DNA from: Alphaproteobacteria bacterium UBA2954
Lineage (GTDB): Bacteria > Pseudomonadota > Alphaproteobacteria > Puniceispirillales > Puniceispirillaceae
Direction of reading: 5' to 3'
Length of the DNA stretch: 5,418 nt
Assembly (NCBI GenBank): GCA_002348585.1
Contig: DEBO01000059.1
Location: 1-5,418 of the forward strand
Below, piece after piece: positions 1 to 5,418 of the stretch. The notes beneath the pieces are model-generated. The model saw only the letters and a list, made by a program, of their open reading frames with translations. It searched no databases and was not told the origin of the DNA. The first letter of the stretch is position 1. Each line of letters opens with the position of its first letter. Both the position numbers and the translations under genes were made by a program.

Positions 1-473
1 TACAGGCCTTCCTCATAAATTGAATTTGCATCAGCCCCAAAACCACGCCCACCAATATCAACAATGTGCGCGGTACAGGCAAAGAAACCAACCAATTGCC
101 CCACCCGGAAAGAGGGCGTCACTAGAGTGATATCATGCAGATGACCTGTGCCTAACCACGGATCGTTCGTGATGTAGACATCACCTTCTGCCATGCTACT
201 GCGGCCAATAACCCTGATGAAATGACCAACAGCATCAGCCATTGCATTCACATGGCCTGGGGTGCCTGTGACCGCCTGTGCCAGCATCTCGCCTGTTTCA
301 TTATACACCCCTGCAGATAGATCTCCTGCCTCTCGCACGGAAGTTGAAAAAGCCGTTCTGACCAGGGCCTGTGCCTGTTCCTCAACCACTGAAATCAGCC
401 TATTCCACATCACCTGAAGGGCAACTGGTGATATCTTTTTTCTGGCATTGTTCATATTTTGGGGTCTGCTCAT
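1..473 (-). CDS. hyuB: Hydantoinase B / oxoprolinase family subunit, partial (C-terminus beyond left edge)
   Basis: This is the second subunit of an ATP-dependent hydantoinase/5-oxoprolinase-type enzyme, expected in the cytoplasm in complex with the A subunit encoded just upstream. Only the first 157 codons are present; family members are usually 500-600 residues, so most of the gene lies outside the window. Recognisable family blocks are SVREAGDLSAGVYNETGEM (about 45-63), TGTPGHVNAMADAV (69-82), the highly conserved NDPWLGTGHLHDITLV (103-118) and TAHIVDIGGRGFGADA (134-149), followed by IYEEGL. The GHLHD and AHIVDIGG histidines and aspartates sit where the family has its metal- and substrate-binding residues. 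The start is the ATG at 471-473, which overlaps the hyuA stop as ATGA. A GGAAG ribosome-binding site (480-484) lies 6 nt before it, inside the end of hyuA, so translation is probably coupled to hyuA. An in-frame Met at codon 7 is a weaker alternative. Family identity is secure; substrate is unknown. Confidence 0.93.
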   Translation of the reverse strand, partial: MSRPQNMNNARKKISPVALQVMWNRLISVVEEQAQALVRTAFSTSVREAGDLSAGVYNETGEMLAQAVTGTPGHVNAMADAVGHFIRVIGRSSMAEGDVYITNDPWLGTGHLHDITLVTPSFRVGQLVGFFACTAHIVDIGGRGFGADANSIYEEGL

Positions 474-2563
474 GTTTGACTTCCATCCTGTTTGGCGAAT
501 ACAACGATAGTCCCATCACCGCAAGCTACTGCATCCCGACTCGAGGGGACAATAATTGTGGTCTCATCCTCCGTGAGCATTGCAGGCCCGATAATCAGCG
601 TTGTGTCTTTCACTGCGTCTCGTTGCGCAACTGTGGCATTCACAAAAGTGGACAGCGCAGGGTCAAAAAGGGGACGGGTATTTGTTGTCTCTAGGGTTCT
701 CTGATGAGCTTGTTGCTGGACAAGGCGAGCTTCTGGCGGATCAGTATAAGCATTGACTGACCACACTGTGATTTCAATTTCCATACCCGCAACTGTTCTA
801 GCAAAAAGCTGTTCATATTCCCGCTCAAAACAAGTTTTGTAGTCACCCGTATCAGGCTTTGTGATGTGCTGAACGGTCAGCGGCACAGGAATTTCCCAGC
901 CTTGCCCTGCATAGCGCATGTAAACTTTATATTCTGTTTTGATATTAGCATCTCGATCGCAACTGCGCACAAAGGCAGAGGCTTCCTTTTTCATATCGGC
1001 AAATAATTGCTTTACTCTCACTGGATCAAATGAAGACAGTTGCATAAACACTGAATTATTAGCTTCAAAACTGAATGGGGCACGCAAGAAACCAATGGCG
1101 GAACCCACGCCTGCGCCTTGCGGAATAAGACAACGGCTTATTCCTAGCTTCTCACACAAACGTGCTGCATGAAGTGGAGCTGCCCCACCAAAGGCGATCA
1201 TCGTATATTCTGACAAATCCTCACCATTTTCAACAGCATGCACACGCGCAGCGTTGGCCATATTTTCATCGACCATCTCCGCCACACCCCAGGCGGCTTC
1301 CACCGTTTCCATATCCAGTTTCGAACCAATATAAATATCAAGGGCCTGTGTAGCGCGCTCAGTGTAAAGAGGGATACTACCACCAGCAAATCCTGCCGGA
1401 TCAAGCTTGCCCAAAATCAAATCGGAATCTGTTACCGCAGGAGCTGTCCCCCCTCGTCCATAGCAGGCTGGACCGGGCTGCGAGCCTGAACTTTCAGGCC
1501 CTACCCTAATCTGACCTAATGAATCAACATGAGCCAGCGACCCGCCGCCTGCACCAATTTCAACCATATCGATCACAGGAATTGAAATCGGCATGCCAGA
1601 GCCTTTCTTAAATCTGTAGGTACGAGCAACTTCAAATGTCCGGGTAGTCTTCGGGGTGTAATCTTTTACCAGACAAATCTTGGCTGTTGTACCCCCCATG
1701 TCAAAGGACAGCACCCTATCTATCCCATGGCTGGCGGCAATATGTGCGGCAAATACAGCGCCACCAGCAGGCCCTGATTCAACAAGACGCACCGGAAATT
1801 CAGCTGCATTTTCTAGGCTAATAATTCCACCTCCTGAATGCATAAGAAAGACAGGGCAGTAAGCCCCTTCTGTTGCTAACCGCCCTTTGAGTCGGCTTAA
1901 ATATCTTTTCATCAGGGGCTTAATATACGCATTCGCAATCGTTGTATTGAACCGTTCATATTCGCGCATCTGCGGAGAGACCTCACTGGAAAGAGAAATC
2001 ATCACATCAGGCAGACGATCGGCAAGTACCTTGCCTATCATTTGCTCATGGCTATCATTTGCGTAGGAATGCAACAGGCCAACAGCAATACTTTCATAGC
2101 CGAATTGGGCCAACCTCTCCACTAGCGCATCAATTTCAGCCTTTTGAAGAGGAATTAGAATTTTGCCATTTGCGTCCATACGCTCATGCACCACATACCG
2201 ATGATCACGGGTCAGTAACGGGGCAGGCAAGGTAAGATTCAAATCATATTGTTCAAACCGGCTCTCTGTGCGCATTTCAATAACATCACGAAAGCCTTGG
2301 GTAGTGATCAGGGCAGTTTTTGCCCCACGGCGTTCGATAATCGCGTTGGTAGCCAATGTTGTGCCATGAATAATCTGGCTGATTTTATCAGGCTTGATAG
2401 TGACTTGTTTACAGACAGTCTGTAGACCGGTAATAATAGCGTCTTCTGGTGTATCGTAAGTTGTTAGGATCTTGGTCGAAGCCTGCACACCGTTACTGCA
2501 TTCCAATACCAAGTCGGTAAATGTCCCACCAATATCAACGCCCAGCCGCCAGATTTCAGCCAT
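470..2563 (-). CDS. hyuA: Hydantoinase A / oxoprolinase family subunit (ATP-binding, ASKHA fold)
   Basis: Complete 697-aa A subunit of the hydantoinase/5-oxoprolinase/acetone-carboxylase-beta superfamily, a normal length for separate HyuA proteins. In the family this subunit binds and hydrolyses ATP, phosphorylating a lactam or carbonyl substrate that the B subunit then processes. Seen in sequence: N-terminal domain (about 6-185) with phosphate-binding GVDIGGTFTD (8-17) and HGTTLATNAIIERRG (66-80). The central catalytic domain (about 200-495) has SGPAGGAVFAA (263-273), SFDMGGTTAK (286-295), GAGGGSLAHVDSLG (337-350), SGSQPGPACYGRGG (359-372), AFGGAAPLHAARL (457-469) and GAGVGSAIGF (483-492). 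The C-terminal domain (about 510-690) contains YAGQGWEIPVPL (551-562) and EDETTIIVPSSRDA (665-678). The ATG at 2561-2563 has AGGA (2573-2576) 9 nt upstream; another ATG 5 nt earlier is out of frame. The gene overlaps hyuB by 4 bp. Substrates known in the family include 5-oxoproline, N-methylhydantoin, caprolactam and (as carboxylases) acetone or acetophenone; I cannot choose among them. Confidence 0.95.
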   Translation of the reverse strand: MAEIWRLGVDIGGTFTDLVLECSNGVQASTKILTTYDTPEDAIITGLQTVCKQVTIKPDKISQIIHGTTLATNAIIERRGAKTALITTQGFRDVIEMRTESRFEQYDLNLTLPAPLLTRDHRYVVHERMDANGKILIPLQKAEIDALVERLAQFGYESIAVGLLHSYANDSHEQMIGKVLADRLPDVMISLSSEVSPQMREYERFNTTIANAYIKPLMKRYLSRLKGRLATEGAYCPVFLMHSGGGIISLENAAEFPVRLVESGPAGGAVFAAHIAASHGIDRVLSFDMGGTTAKICLVKDYTPKTTRTFEVARTYRFKKGSGMPISIPVIDMVEIGAGGGSLAHVDSLGQIRVGPESSGSQPGPACYGRGGTAPAVTDSDLILGKLDPAGFAGGSIPLYTERATQALDIYIGSKLDMETVEAAWGVAEMVDENMANAARVHAVENGEDLSEYTMIAFGGAAPLHAARLCEKLGISRCLIPQGAGVGSAIGFLRAPFSFEANNSVFMQLSSFDPVRVKQLFADMKKEASAFVRSCDRDANIKTEYKVYMRYAGQGWEIPVPLTVQHITKPDTGDYKTCFEREYEQLFARTVAGMEIEITVWSVNAYTDPPEARLVQQQAHQRTLETTNTRPLFDPALSTFVNATVAQRDAVKDTTLIIGPAMLTEDETTIIVPSSRDAVACGDGTIVVFAKQDGSQT

Positions 2564-2735
2564 TTCATGTTATCCTTTTACCACAGTGACATATGAATGC
2601 CTGAGAGCGTGTCTCTGTATCATTCCTTCATTAACATTTTACTATCTGCCAATACCTCCTAAACATTCAAGGTTTCTTTTACATCCCGACTTATACCAAT
2701 CCATCGCGAATGAAGGTAATTCCCCATAATTTGCT
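2564..2735. other. Divergent intergenic region between hyuA and the small membrane-protein gene
   Basis: AT-rich, non-coding stretch separating leftward hyuA from the rightward small membrane-protein gene, so it should hold the hyuA promoter and possibly that of the membrane protein. The hyuA ribosome-binding site (AGGA, 2573-2576) lies at its left edge, and an imperfect dyad at 2595-2625 is listed separately. I looked for sigma70 -35/-10 pairs on both strands and found no pair with good boxes and 16-18 nt spacing, so no promoter is called. The right end (2710-2735) includes an ATG-led 20-codon stretch that may be the displaced 5' end of the membrane-protein gene. Confidence 0.6.
2595..2625. 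promoter_or_regulatory. Imperfect nested dyad upstream of hyuA, possible operator
   Basis: GAATG at 2595-2599 is mirrored by CATTC at 2621-2625, and inside it GAGA (2603-2606) is mirrored by TCTC (2612-2615), all centred near 2610. The element lies 32 bp upstream of the hyuA start codon, a normal place for an operator or a transcript-leader hairpin. The symmetry is interrupted and the arms are short, so chance is a real possibility. No known regulator consensus is recognised. Confidence 0.25.
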
Positions 2736-2762
2736 CTGTTCATTATCATTGTTGACTACCTT

Positions 2763-3083
2763 TTGGGTATGATCATGTGGACACTGATAGGCCGATTTGG
2801 GATGTCCATCTTCCTGCATAAAACATCTGATTTCTTTTTTATGAAAGTGTTTGTGAAATTCACCATCCCAGTGATTTTTCTGTTTCGGCCCATCACAGCC
2901 GGCTTTCTGCTGAATAAGCTGCACCCGCTTAATGTGGCGTGGTTCTTCTATATGATCAGGTTCTATGTTGTCCCATTAGTGCTGGGCCACAGCGTCATAG
3001 GCGTGCTGTCTTTCCCGCTGGAACCAGAAATTGCCCTTGTAATTTACGATAATGAGAATTTCCTTCTGACTAAGAACCAATAA
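2763..3083 (+). CDS. Small hydrophobic membrane protein, weakly YggT-like, with uncertain or broken 5' end
   Basis: I do not firmly recognise this protein. From the TTG at 2763 it is 106 aa; from the ATG at 2769 it is 104. It is hydrophobic in a way that fits an inner-membrane protein: MIMWTLIGRFGMSIF (3-17), a segment KFTIPVIFLFRPITAGFLL (32-50) and NVAWFFYMIRFYVVPLVLG (57-75), then a polar tail. The order helix, F(V)KFT-P---FRPIT, second helix resembles small YggT-type proteins, which is a suggestion only. Codon use supports the plus strand: third-position G/C is about 58% against 46% at first position, and CTG, GTG, ATC and TTC are favoured. The same frame is open back to a TAA at 2727-2729 and reads FALFIIIVDYLLGMIMW, which completes a first transmembrane helix, so the true N-terminus is probably upstream of 2763. 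No ribosome-binding site precedes 2763 or 2769. An ATG at 2710 in another frame could be the original start if one base has been lost. Its stop is 10 bp from the convergent photolyase stop. Confidence 0.5.
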   Translation: MGMIMWTLIGRFGMSIFLHKTSDFFFMKVFVKFTIPVIFLFRPITAGFLLNKLHPLNVAWFFYMIRFYVVPLVLGHSVIGVLSFPLEPEIALVIYDNENFLLTKNQ

Positions 3084-3093
3084 GCTGGCTAAT

Positions 3094-4641
3094 CTAGGGC
3101 AATAAGGACAGCTGCCTGTCTTCAGGTTTAGCATGCTGCCTGACCGGTCTATTCCGGCTACCTAAACGGGCATAGACCTGACGGGCGATATCCGCAAAAC
3201 CATCTACATTCCGGGCGTCTCTCATCCGGGCGCGCGCCTGTTTCATTGCTGTTTCATTAATAACAAGAGGAAAGGGATAATGTTTTCCCAACGGACTGGC
3301 CAGATGATGGTTTAGGTCAGTTGACATTTTCCACGGTTCATGCAGCCATTGCGGGCTGATGTCTGCAAGTTCAGGCACCCATTTTCGGATAAATTTGCCT
3401 TCAGGGTCCTGGTCATAGGATTGTTTGACAGGGTTGTAGATTCGCAAGGTGTTAATGCCTGTCACCCCTGACTGCATTTGCAGCTGGCTGTAATGAATGC
3501 CTGGTTCATAATCTGTGAATTGGCGAGCCAGATGCGGGCCAAACTGGCGCCAGTCCAGCCACAGATGGTATGCGGCAAAGCTGACTAACATAGCTCGCAT
3601 CCGAAAATTCAGCCAGCCCGTCTGATTTAGTGAGCGCATACATGCATCAACAAATGGATAGCCCGTTTCCCCCTGACACCAGGCCTTTAAAAATTCAGAA
3701 TTATGAAACGGTTCACGCAAGCCTTCAAAGCCACGATGCATGCACACCCTATCCAAATCAGGCTGGTCTTCCAGCTTCTGCATGAAATGACAACGCCAGA
3801 CCAGTCGAGATGAGAAACTGGATAGGCTGCGCTTAAACATCTGATCTTGTGGGCCGAGCTGGGCACGCCTTTCAGCAACCGCCTTTTCAACTTCACGGAC
3901 AGACAGTGTCCCAAAGCTGATATGAGGGGACAGGCGCGAGCAGACTTTGCTGGCAGAATGTGGCGCAGACATACCGTGCTGGTAAGAGCGAGCCCTGCTG
4001 GTCAGAAAACTGCGCAGAAGATCTGTAGCTGCCTTCCGGCCACCTGGCTGGACATCACCGGTAAGGGCTGCGCCAAACAAAGGGTCTGATTTTGGAGGGA
4101 TAAGACCTGGGTCAAGCCCCTGAACGGGCGACAGGGTAGTTGGCGGAGATAACACATCGTAAGCCATCCGACGCGCCCGCACCGCAGACCACTTATCTCT
4201 GCTAGACAGGCCTCTGACAACACCGTTAAACGGATAGTCACATAAGGGGATATGTCTGGAACGGCACCAGTCAGCGACCTGCCTATCCCGAGCATAAGTC
4301 CAGCTGTTTCCTGTTTCCTGATGAGCGTGAACCGCTAAGATTTCATATCTTTCTGCTATTTTAGACAGCACATCTGTCACAGACCCCGTTCTGATACATA
4401 AGGGCTGACCACAACGGGCGGTATGATCCCGCAGTTCGTGCAGACAATCTTGGATAAAAGCCCATTGCCGGCGGGACGCAAAAGGCTGGGCCCAGTAATC
4501 GGGTTCAACCACATAGAGTGGCAGAACTGGCAGACCTGTTCTGGCCGCAGCCAGCAAAGGCTTATGATCAGGCAGCCGCAAGTCCCGCTTGAACCACACC
4601 AAATGCACGGAACTTTGTTTTTTGGTGACCATCATTCCCAT
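3094..4641 (-). CDS. Photolyase/cryptochrome family FAD flavoprotein, divergent active site
   Basis: Complete 515-aa member of the DNA photolyase/cryptochrome family, cytoplasmic, expected to bind FAD and act in light-driven DNA repair or light sensing. The N-terminal alpha/beta antenna domain (about 12-140) begins VHLVWFKRDLRLPDHKPLL (12-30). It contains HQETGNSWTYARDRQVADW (107-125) and GVVRGLSSRDKW (140-151). The FAD domain (about 205-430) has SRLSPHISFGTLSVREVE (235-252), SSRLVWRCHFMQ (277-288), TGYPFVDACMRSLNQTGW (326-343) and RIYNPVKQ (400-407). It also has DQDPEGKFIRKWVPEL (410-425). Hand alignment to E. coli PhrB keeps Trp277 (W282), Arg342 (R347) and Trp359 (W364). It replaces Glu274 with R279, Asn341 with F346, Trp306 with P311, and Trp382/Trp384 with non-aromatic residues near L387/M389. 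This suggests a distinct bacterial subfamily, so neither CPD-photolyase activity nor a signalling role can be assumed. The ATG at 4639-4641 has AGGAA (4651-4655) 9 nt upstream; a second in-frame ATG two codons later is too far from it. Confidence 0.93.
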   Translation of the reverse strand: MGMMVTKKQSSVHLVWFKRDLRLPDHKPLLAAARTGLPVLPLYVVEPDYWAQPFASRRQWAFIQDCLHELRDHTARCGQPLCIRTGSVTDVLSKIAERYEILAVHAHQETGNSWTYARDRQVADWCRSRHIPLCDYPFNGVVRGLSSRDKWSAVRARRMAYDVLSPPTTLSPVQGLDPGLIPPKSDPLFGAALTGDVQPGGRKAATDLLRSFLTSRARSYQHGMSAPHSASKVCSRLSPHISFGTLSVREVEKAVAERRAQLGPQDQMFKRSLSSFSSRLVWRCHFMQKLEDQPDLDRVCMHRGFEGLREPFHNSEFLKAWCQGETGYPFVDACMRSLNQTGWLNFRMRAMLVSFAAYHLWLDWRQFGPHLARQFTDYEPGIHYSQLQMQSGVTGINTLRIYNPVKQSYDQDPEGKFIRKWVPELADISPQWLHEPWKMSTDLNHHLASPLGKHYPFPLVINETAMKQARARMRDARNVDGFADIARQVYARLGSRNRPVRQHAKPEDRQLSLLP

Positions 4642-4795
4642 AGCAAGGCTTTCCTATCCCTCATTCCCTCCGTTGAGATAATTCATTCAGCAGCAAAGTC
4701 ACCTGCCTTTGCTCTTCTAATTTTGTTTGACCCAAGGAAAAGAAACAGGAACACTAAAGTCCTACAGCGTACTGATGGTCTGCCACACCGCTTTT
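4642..4795. other. Divergent intergenic region between photolyase-family gene and EamA transporter
   Basis: Non-coding stretch between two divergent genes; it must hold the photolyase promoter and probably that of the transporter. It includes the photolyase ribosome-binding site (AGGAA read on the minus strand, 4651-4655) and the inverted repeat at 4692-4713. TTGACC at 4727-4732 on the plus strand is a fair -35 box, but the sequence 17-18 nt downstream (aacact/acacta) is a poor -10, so no promoter is called. No LexA-like box was found. Confidence 0.6.
4692..4713. promoter_or_regulatory. Perfect 7-bp inverted repeat (AGCAAAG-N8-CTTTGCT), candidate operator
   Basis: AGCAAAG at 4692-4698 is exactly mirrored by CTTTGCT at 4707-4713 with an 8-nt spacer. 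It lies about 50 bp upstream of the photolyase-family start and about 80 bp upstream of the preferred transporter start. This is the geometry of a dimeric regulator site in a shared divergent promoter region. On the plus strand it is followed by a T-rich stretch (4714-4728), so a terminator-like hairpin is an alternative, but no plus-strand gene ends just before it. Regulator unknown. Confidence 0.35.
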
Positions 4796-5418
4796 ATGAG
4801 TTCTCACACTAAGGAATGCAAACACATCAATAGACGCCAAAAGCCATTATCTGAGAAAGTCCGCCAGCCAATAGGTGCAGATAACTTTAAAGGACTGTTT
4901 TTCATGGCTGTGGGCATGTTTCTGTTTTCAGCTGTAGATGCGCTAGCAAAATTTCTAACAGACAGTTTGCACCCTTTTCAGATTGTCTGGATAAGACAGC
5001 TTGGGCTGGTCTTTGGCACCTGTCTTTTGCTGGGGATGTATGGCCTTCGTATCTTCATTACAACTCATCCTGTTCTGCAATTGGGACGGGGAATTCTGGC
5101 AGCAGGGTCCGCCACATTATTCATTATTGCGATCAGTCAGGTACCTTTAGCTGATGCCATTACTGTGACCTTTATTGCCCCCCTTGTTGTCACTATACTG
5201 AGCGCGGTTTTACTGGCAGAAAAAGTAGGGCTGCACAGATGGAGCGCAATCATTGCCGGTTTTGCAGGTACAGTTATTGTTATACGCCCAGGCTTTGAAA
5301 ACTTTCACCCTGCCTTGCTAATGGTGTTTTTGGCCGCTATCTTATTTGCCGGCAGGCAAATTATTTCGCGCCTGTTAAGTAGCAGTGACAACGTTTATAC
5401 AACAGTTGCCTATACTGC
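4796..5418 (+). CDS. EamA/DMT-family drug/metabolite-type transporter, partial (C-terminus beyond right edge)
   Basis: First 207 codons of an integral inner-membrane protein of the drug/metabolite transporter superfamily (EamA type), which usually has 10 transmembrane helices and about 290-310 residues. Visible helices, numbered from the start at 4796, are approximately 34-54 (FFMAVGMFLFSAVDALAKF), 61-84, 95-115, 119-140 (ADAITVTFIAPLVVTILSAV), 149-164 ending in VIRPGF, and 171-188. The DNFKG-to-FSAVDALAK opening, the PLADAITVTFIAPL helix and the WSAIIAGFAGTVIVIRPG helix are typical of the family's first EamA repeat; the start of the second repeat (FLAAILFAGRQIISR) is also present. Substrate cannot be predicted. 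The ATG at 4796 gives a basic 32-residue N-terminal tail but has no clear ribosome-binding site. The ATG at 4904 has AAAGGA (4889-4894) 9 nt upstream, but it would remove the conserved NFKG segment at the head of helix 1. An in-frame ATG at 4775 is also possible. Confidence 0.88.
   Translation, partial: MSSHTKECKHINRRQKPLSEKVRQPIGADNFKGLFFMAVGMFLFSAVDALAKFLTDSLHPFQIVWIRQLGLVFGTCLLLGMYGLRIFITTHPVLQLGRGILAAGSATLFIIAISQVPLADAITVTFIAPLVVTILSAVLLAEKVGLHRWSAIIAGFAGTVIVIRPGFENFHPALLMVFLAAILFAGRQIISRLLSSSDNVYTTVAYT

Noticed and set aside
939..1862. Several plus-strand open frames of 60-83 codons inside hyuA
   Set aside because: All are antisense to the continuous, fully motif-supported HyuA frame and resemble no known protein.
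2472..2729. Plus-strand open frame of 85 codons across the hyuA start and intergenic region
   Set aside because: Its first part is antisense to the conserved HyuA N-terminus and the rest is compositionally non-coding; it ends at the TAA that precedes the membrane-protein frame.
2691..2924. Minus-strand open frame of 77 codons (hydrophilic, His/Lys-rich) opposite the small membrane protein
   Set aside because: It shares codon boundaries with the plus frame and is its exact antisense. The plus-strand reading has coherent membrane segments, third-position G/C preference and a length that ends just before the convergent gene; the minus reading has no recognisable domain.
3105..3122. Hairpin AGGACAG-CTGC-CTGTCTT just beyond the small membrane-protein stop
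   Set aside because: It lies inside the photolyase-family coding end, contains a G-T pair and is not followed by a T-tract on the plus strand, so it does not qualify as a rho-independent terminator.
4727..4756. Possible sigma70 promoter (TTGACC with a weak -10) for the transporter
   Set aside because: The -35 box is fair, but neither 17- nor 18-nt spacing gives an acceptable -10.
4423..4812. Plus-strand open frame of 129 codons crossing the photolyase start and the intergenic region
   Set aside because: Most of it is antisense to the well-supported photolyase N-terminus, the remainder runs through non-coding DNA, and no protein family is recognisable.

Overview
The window reads as ordinary chromosomal DNA from a proteobacterium, most likely a free-living, mid-GC alphaproteobacterium. 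A marine SAR116-like lineage would fit the roughly half-GC composition and the gene families, but this is an impression from protein style and not a placement. I see no rRNA, tRNA, insertion sequence, integrase, CRISPR array or phage gene.

Layout, left to right. Positions 1-473 (minus) hold the N-terminal 157 codons of a hydantoinase B / oxoprolinase-type subunit (hyuB), which runs off the left edge. Positions 470-2563 (minus) hold the complete A subunit (hyuA, 697 aa). The two genes overlap by 4 bp (ATGA), so hyuA-hyuB form a translationally coupled pair transcribed leftward. Positions 2564 to about 2735 are a divergent intergenic region with an imperfect dyad 32 bp upstream of hyuA. Next, on the plus strand, comes a small hydrophobic protein gene ending at 3083. 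Its membrane-protein reading frame is open upstream of the first usual start codon, and its 5' end looks either frameshifted or unusually initiated. Its stop faces, 10 bp away, the stop of a complete 515-aa photolyase/cryptochrome-family gene (3094-4641, minus). A second divergent intergenic region (4642-4795) carries a perfect 7-bp inverted repeat with an 8-nt spacer. From 4796 to the right edge (plus) is the first two thirds or so of an EamA/DMT-type membrane transporter.

The genes do not form one pathway. HyuA and HyuB would act together as a cytoplasmic ATP-dependent amidohydrolase (5-oxoproline, N-methylhydantoin, a lactam) or a related carboxylase; the sequence alone does not give the substrate. 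The photolyase-like protein and the EamA transporter are divergently transcribed and may share control sequences, but need not be functionally linked.

The most interesting item is the photolyase-family protein. By hand alignment to E. coli PhrB it keeps the FAD-domain scaffold but has replaced several residues that define canonical CPD photolyases, both lesion-contacting residues and two of the three tryptophans of the electron-transfer triad. I found no clear evidence of a wholly new multi-gene system.
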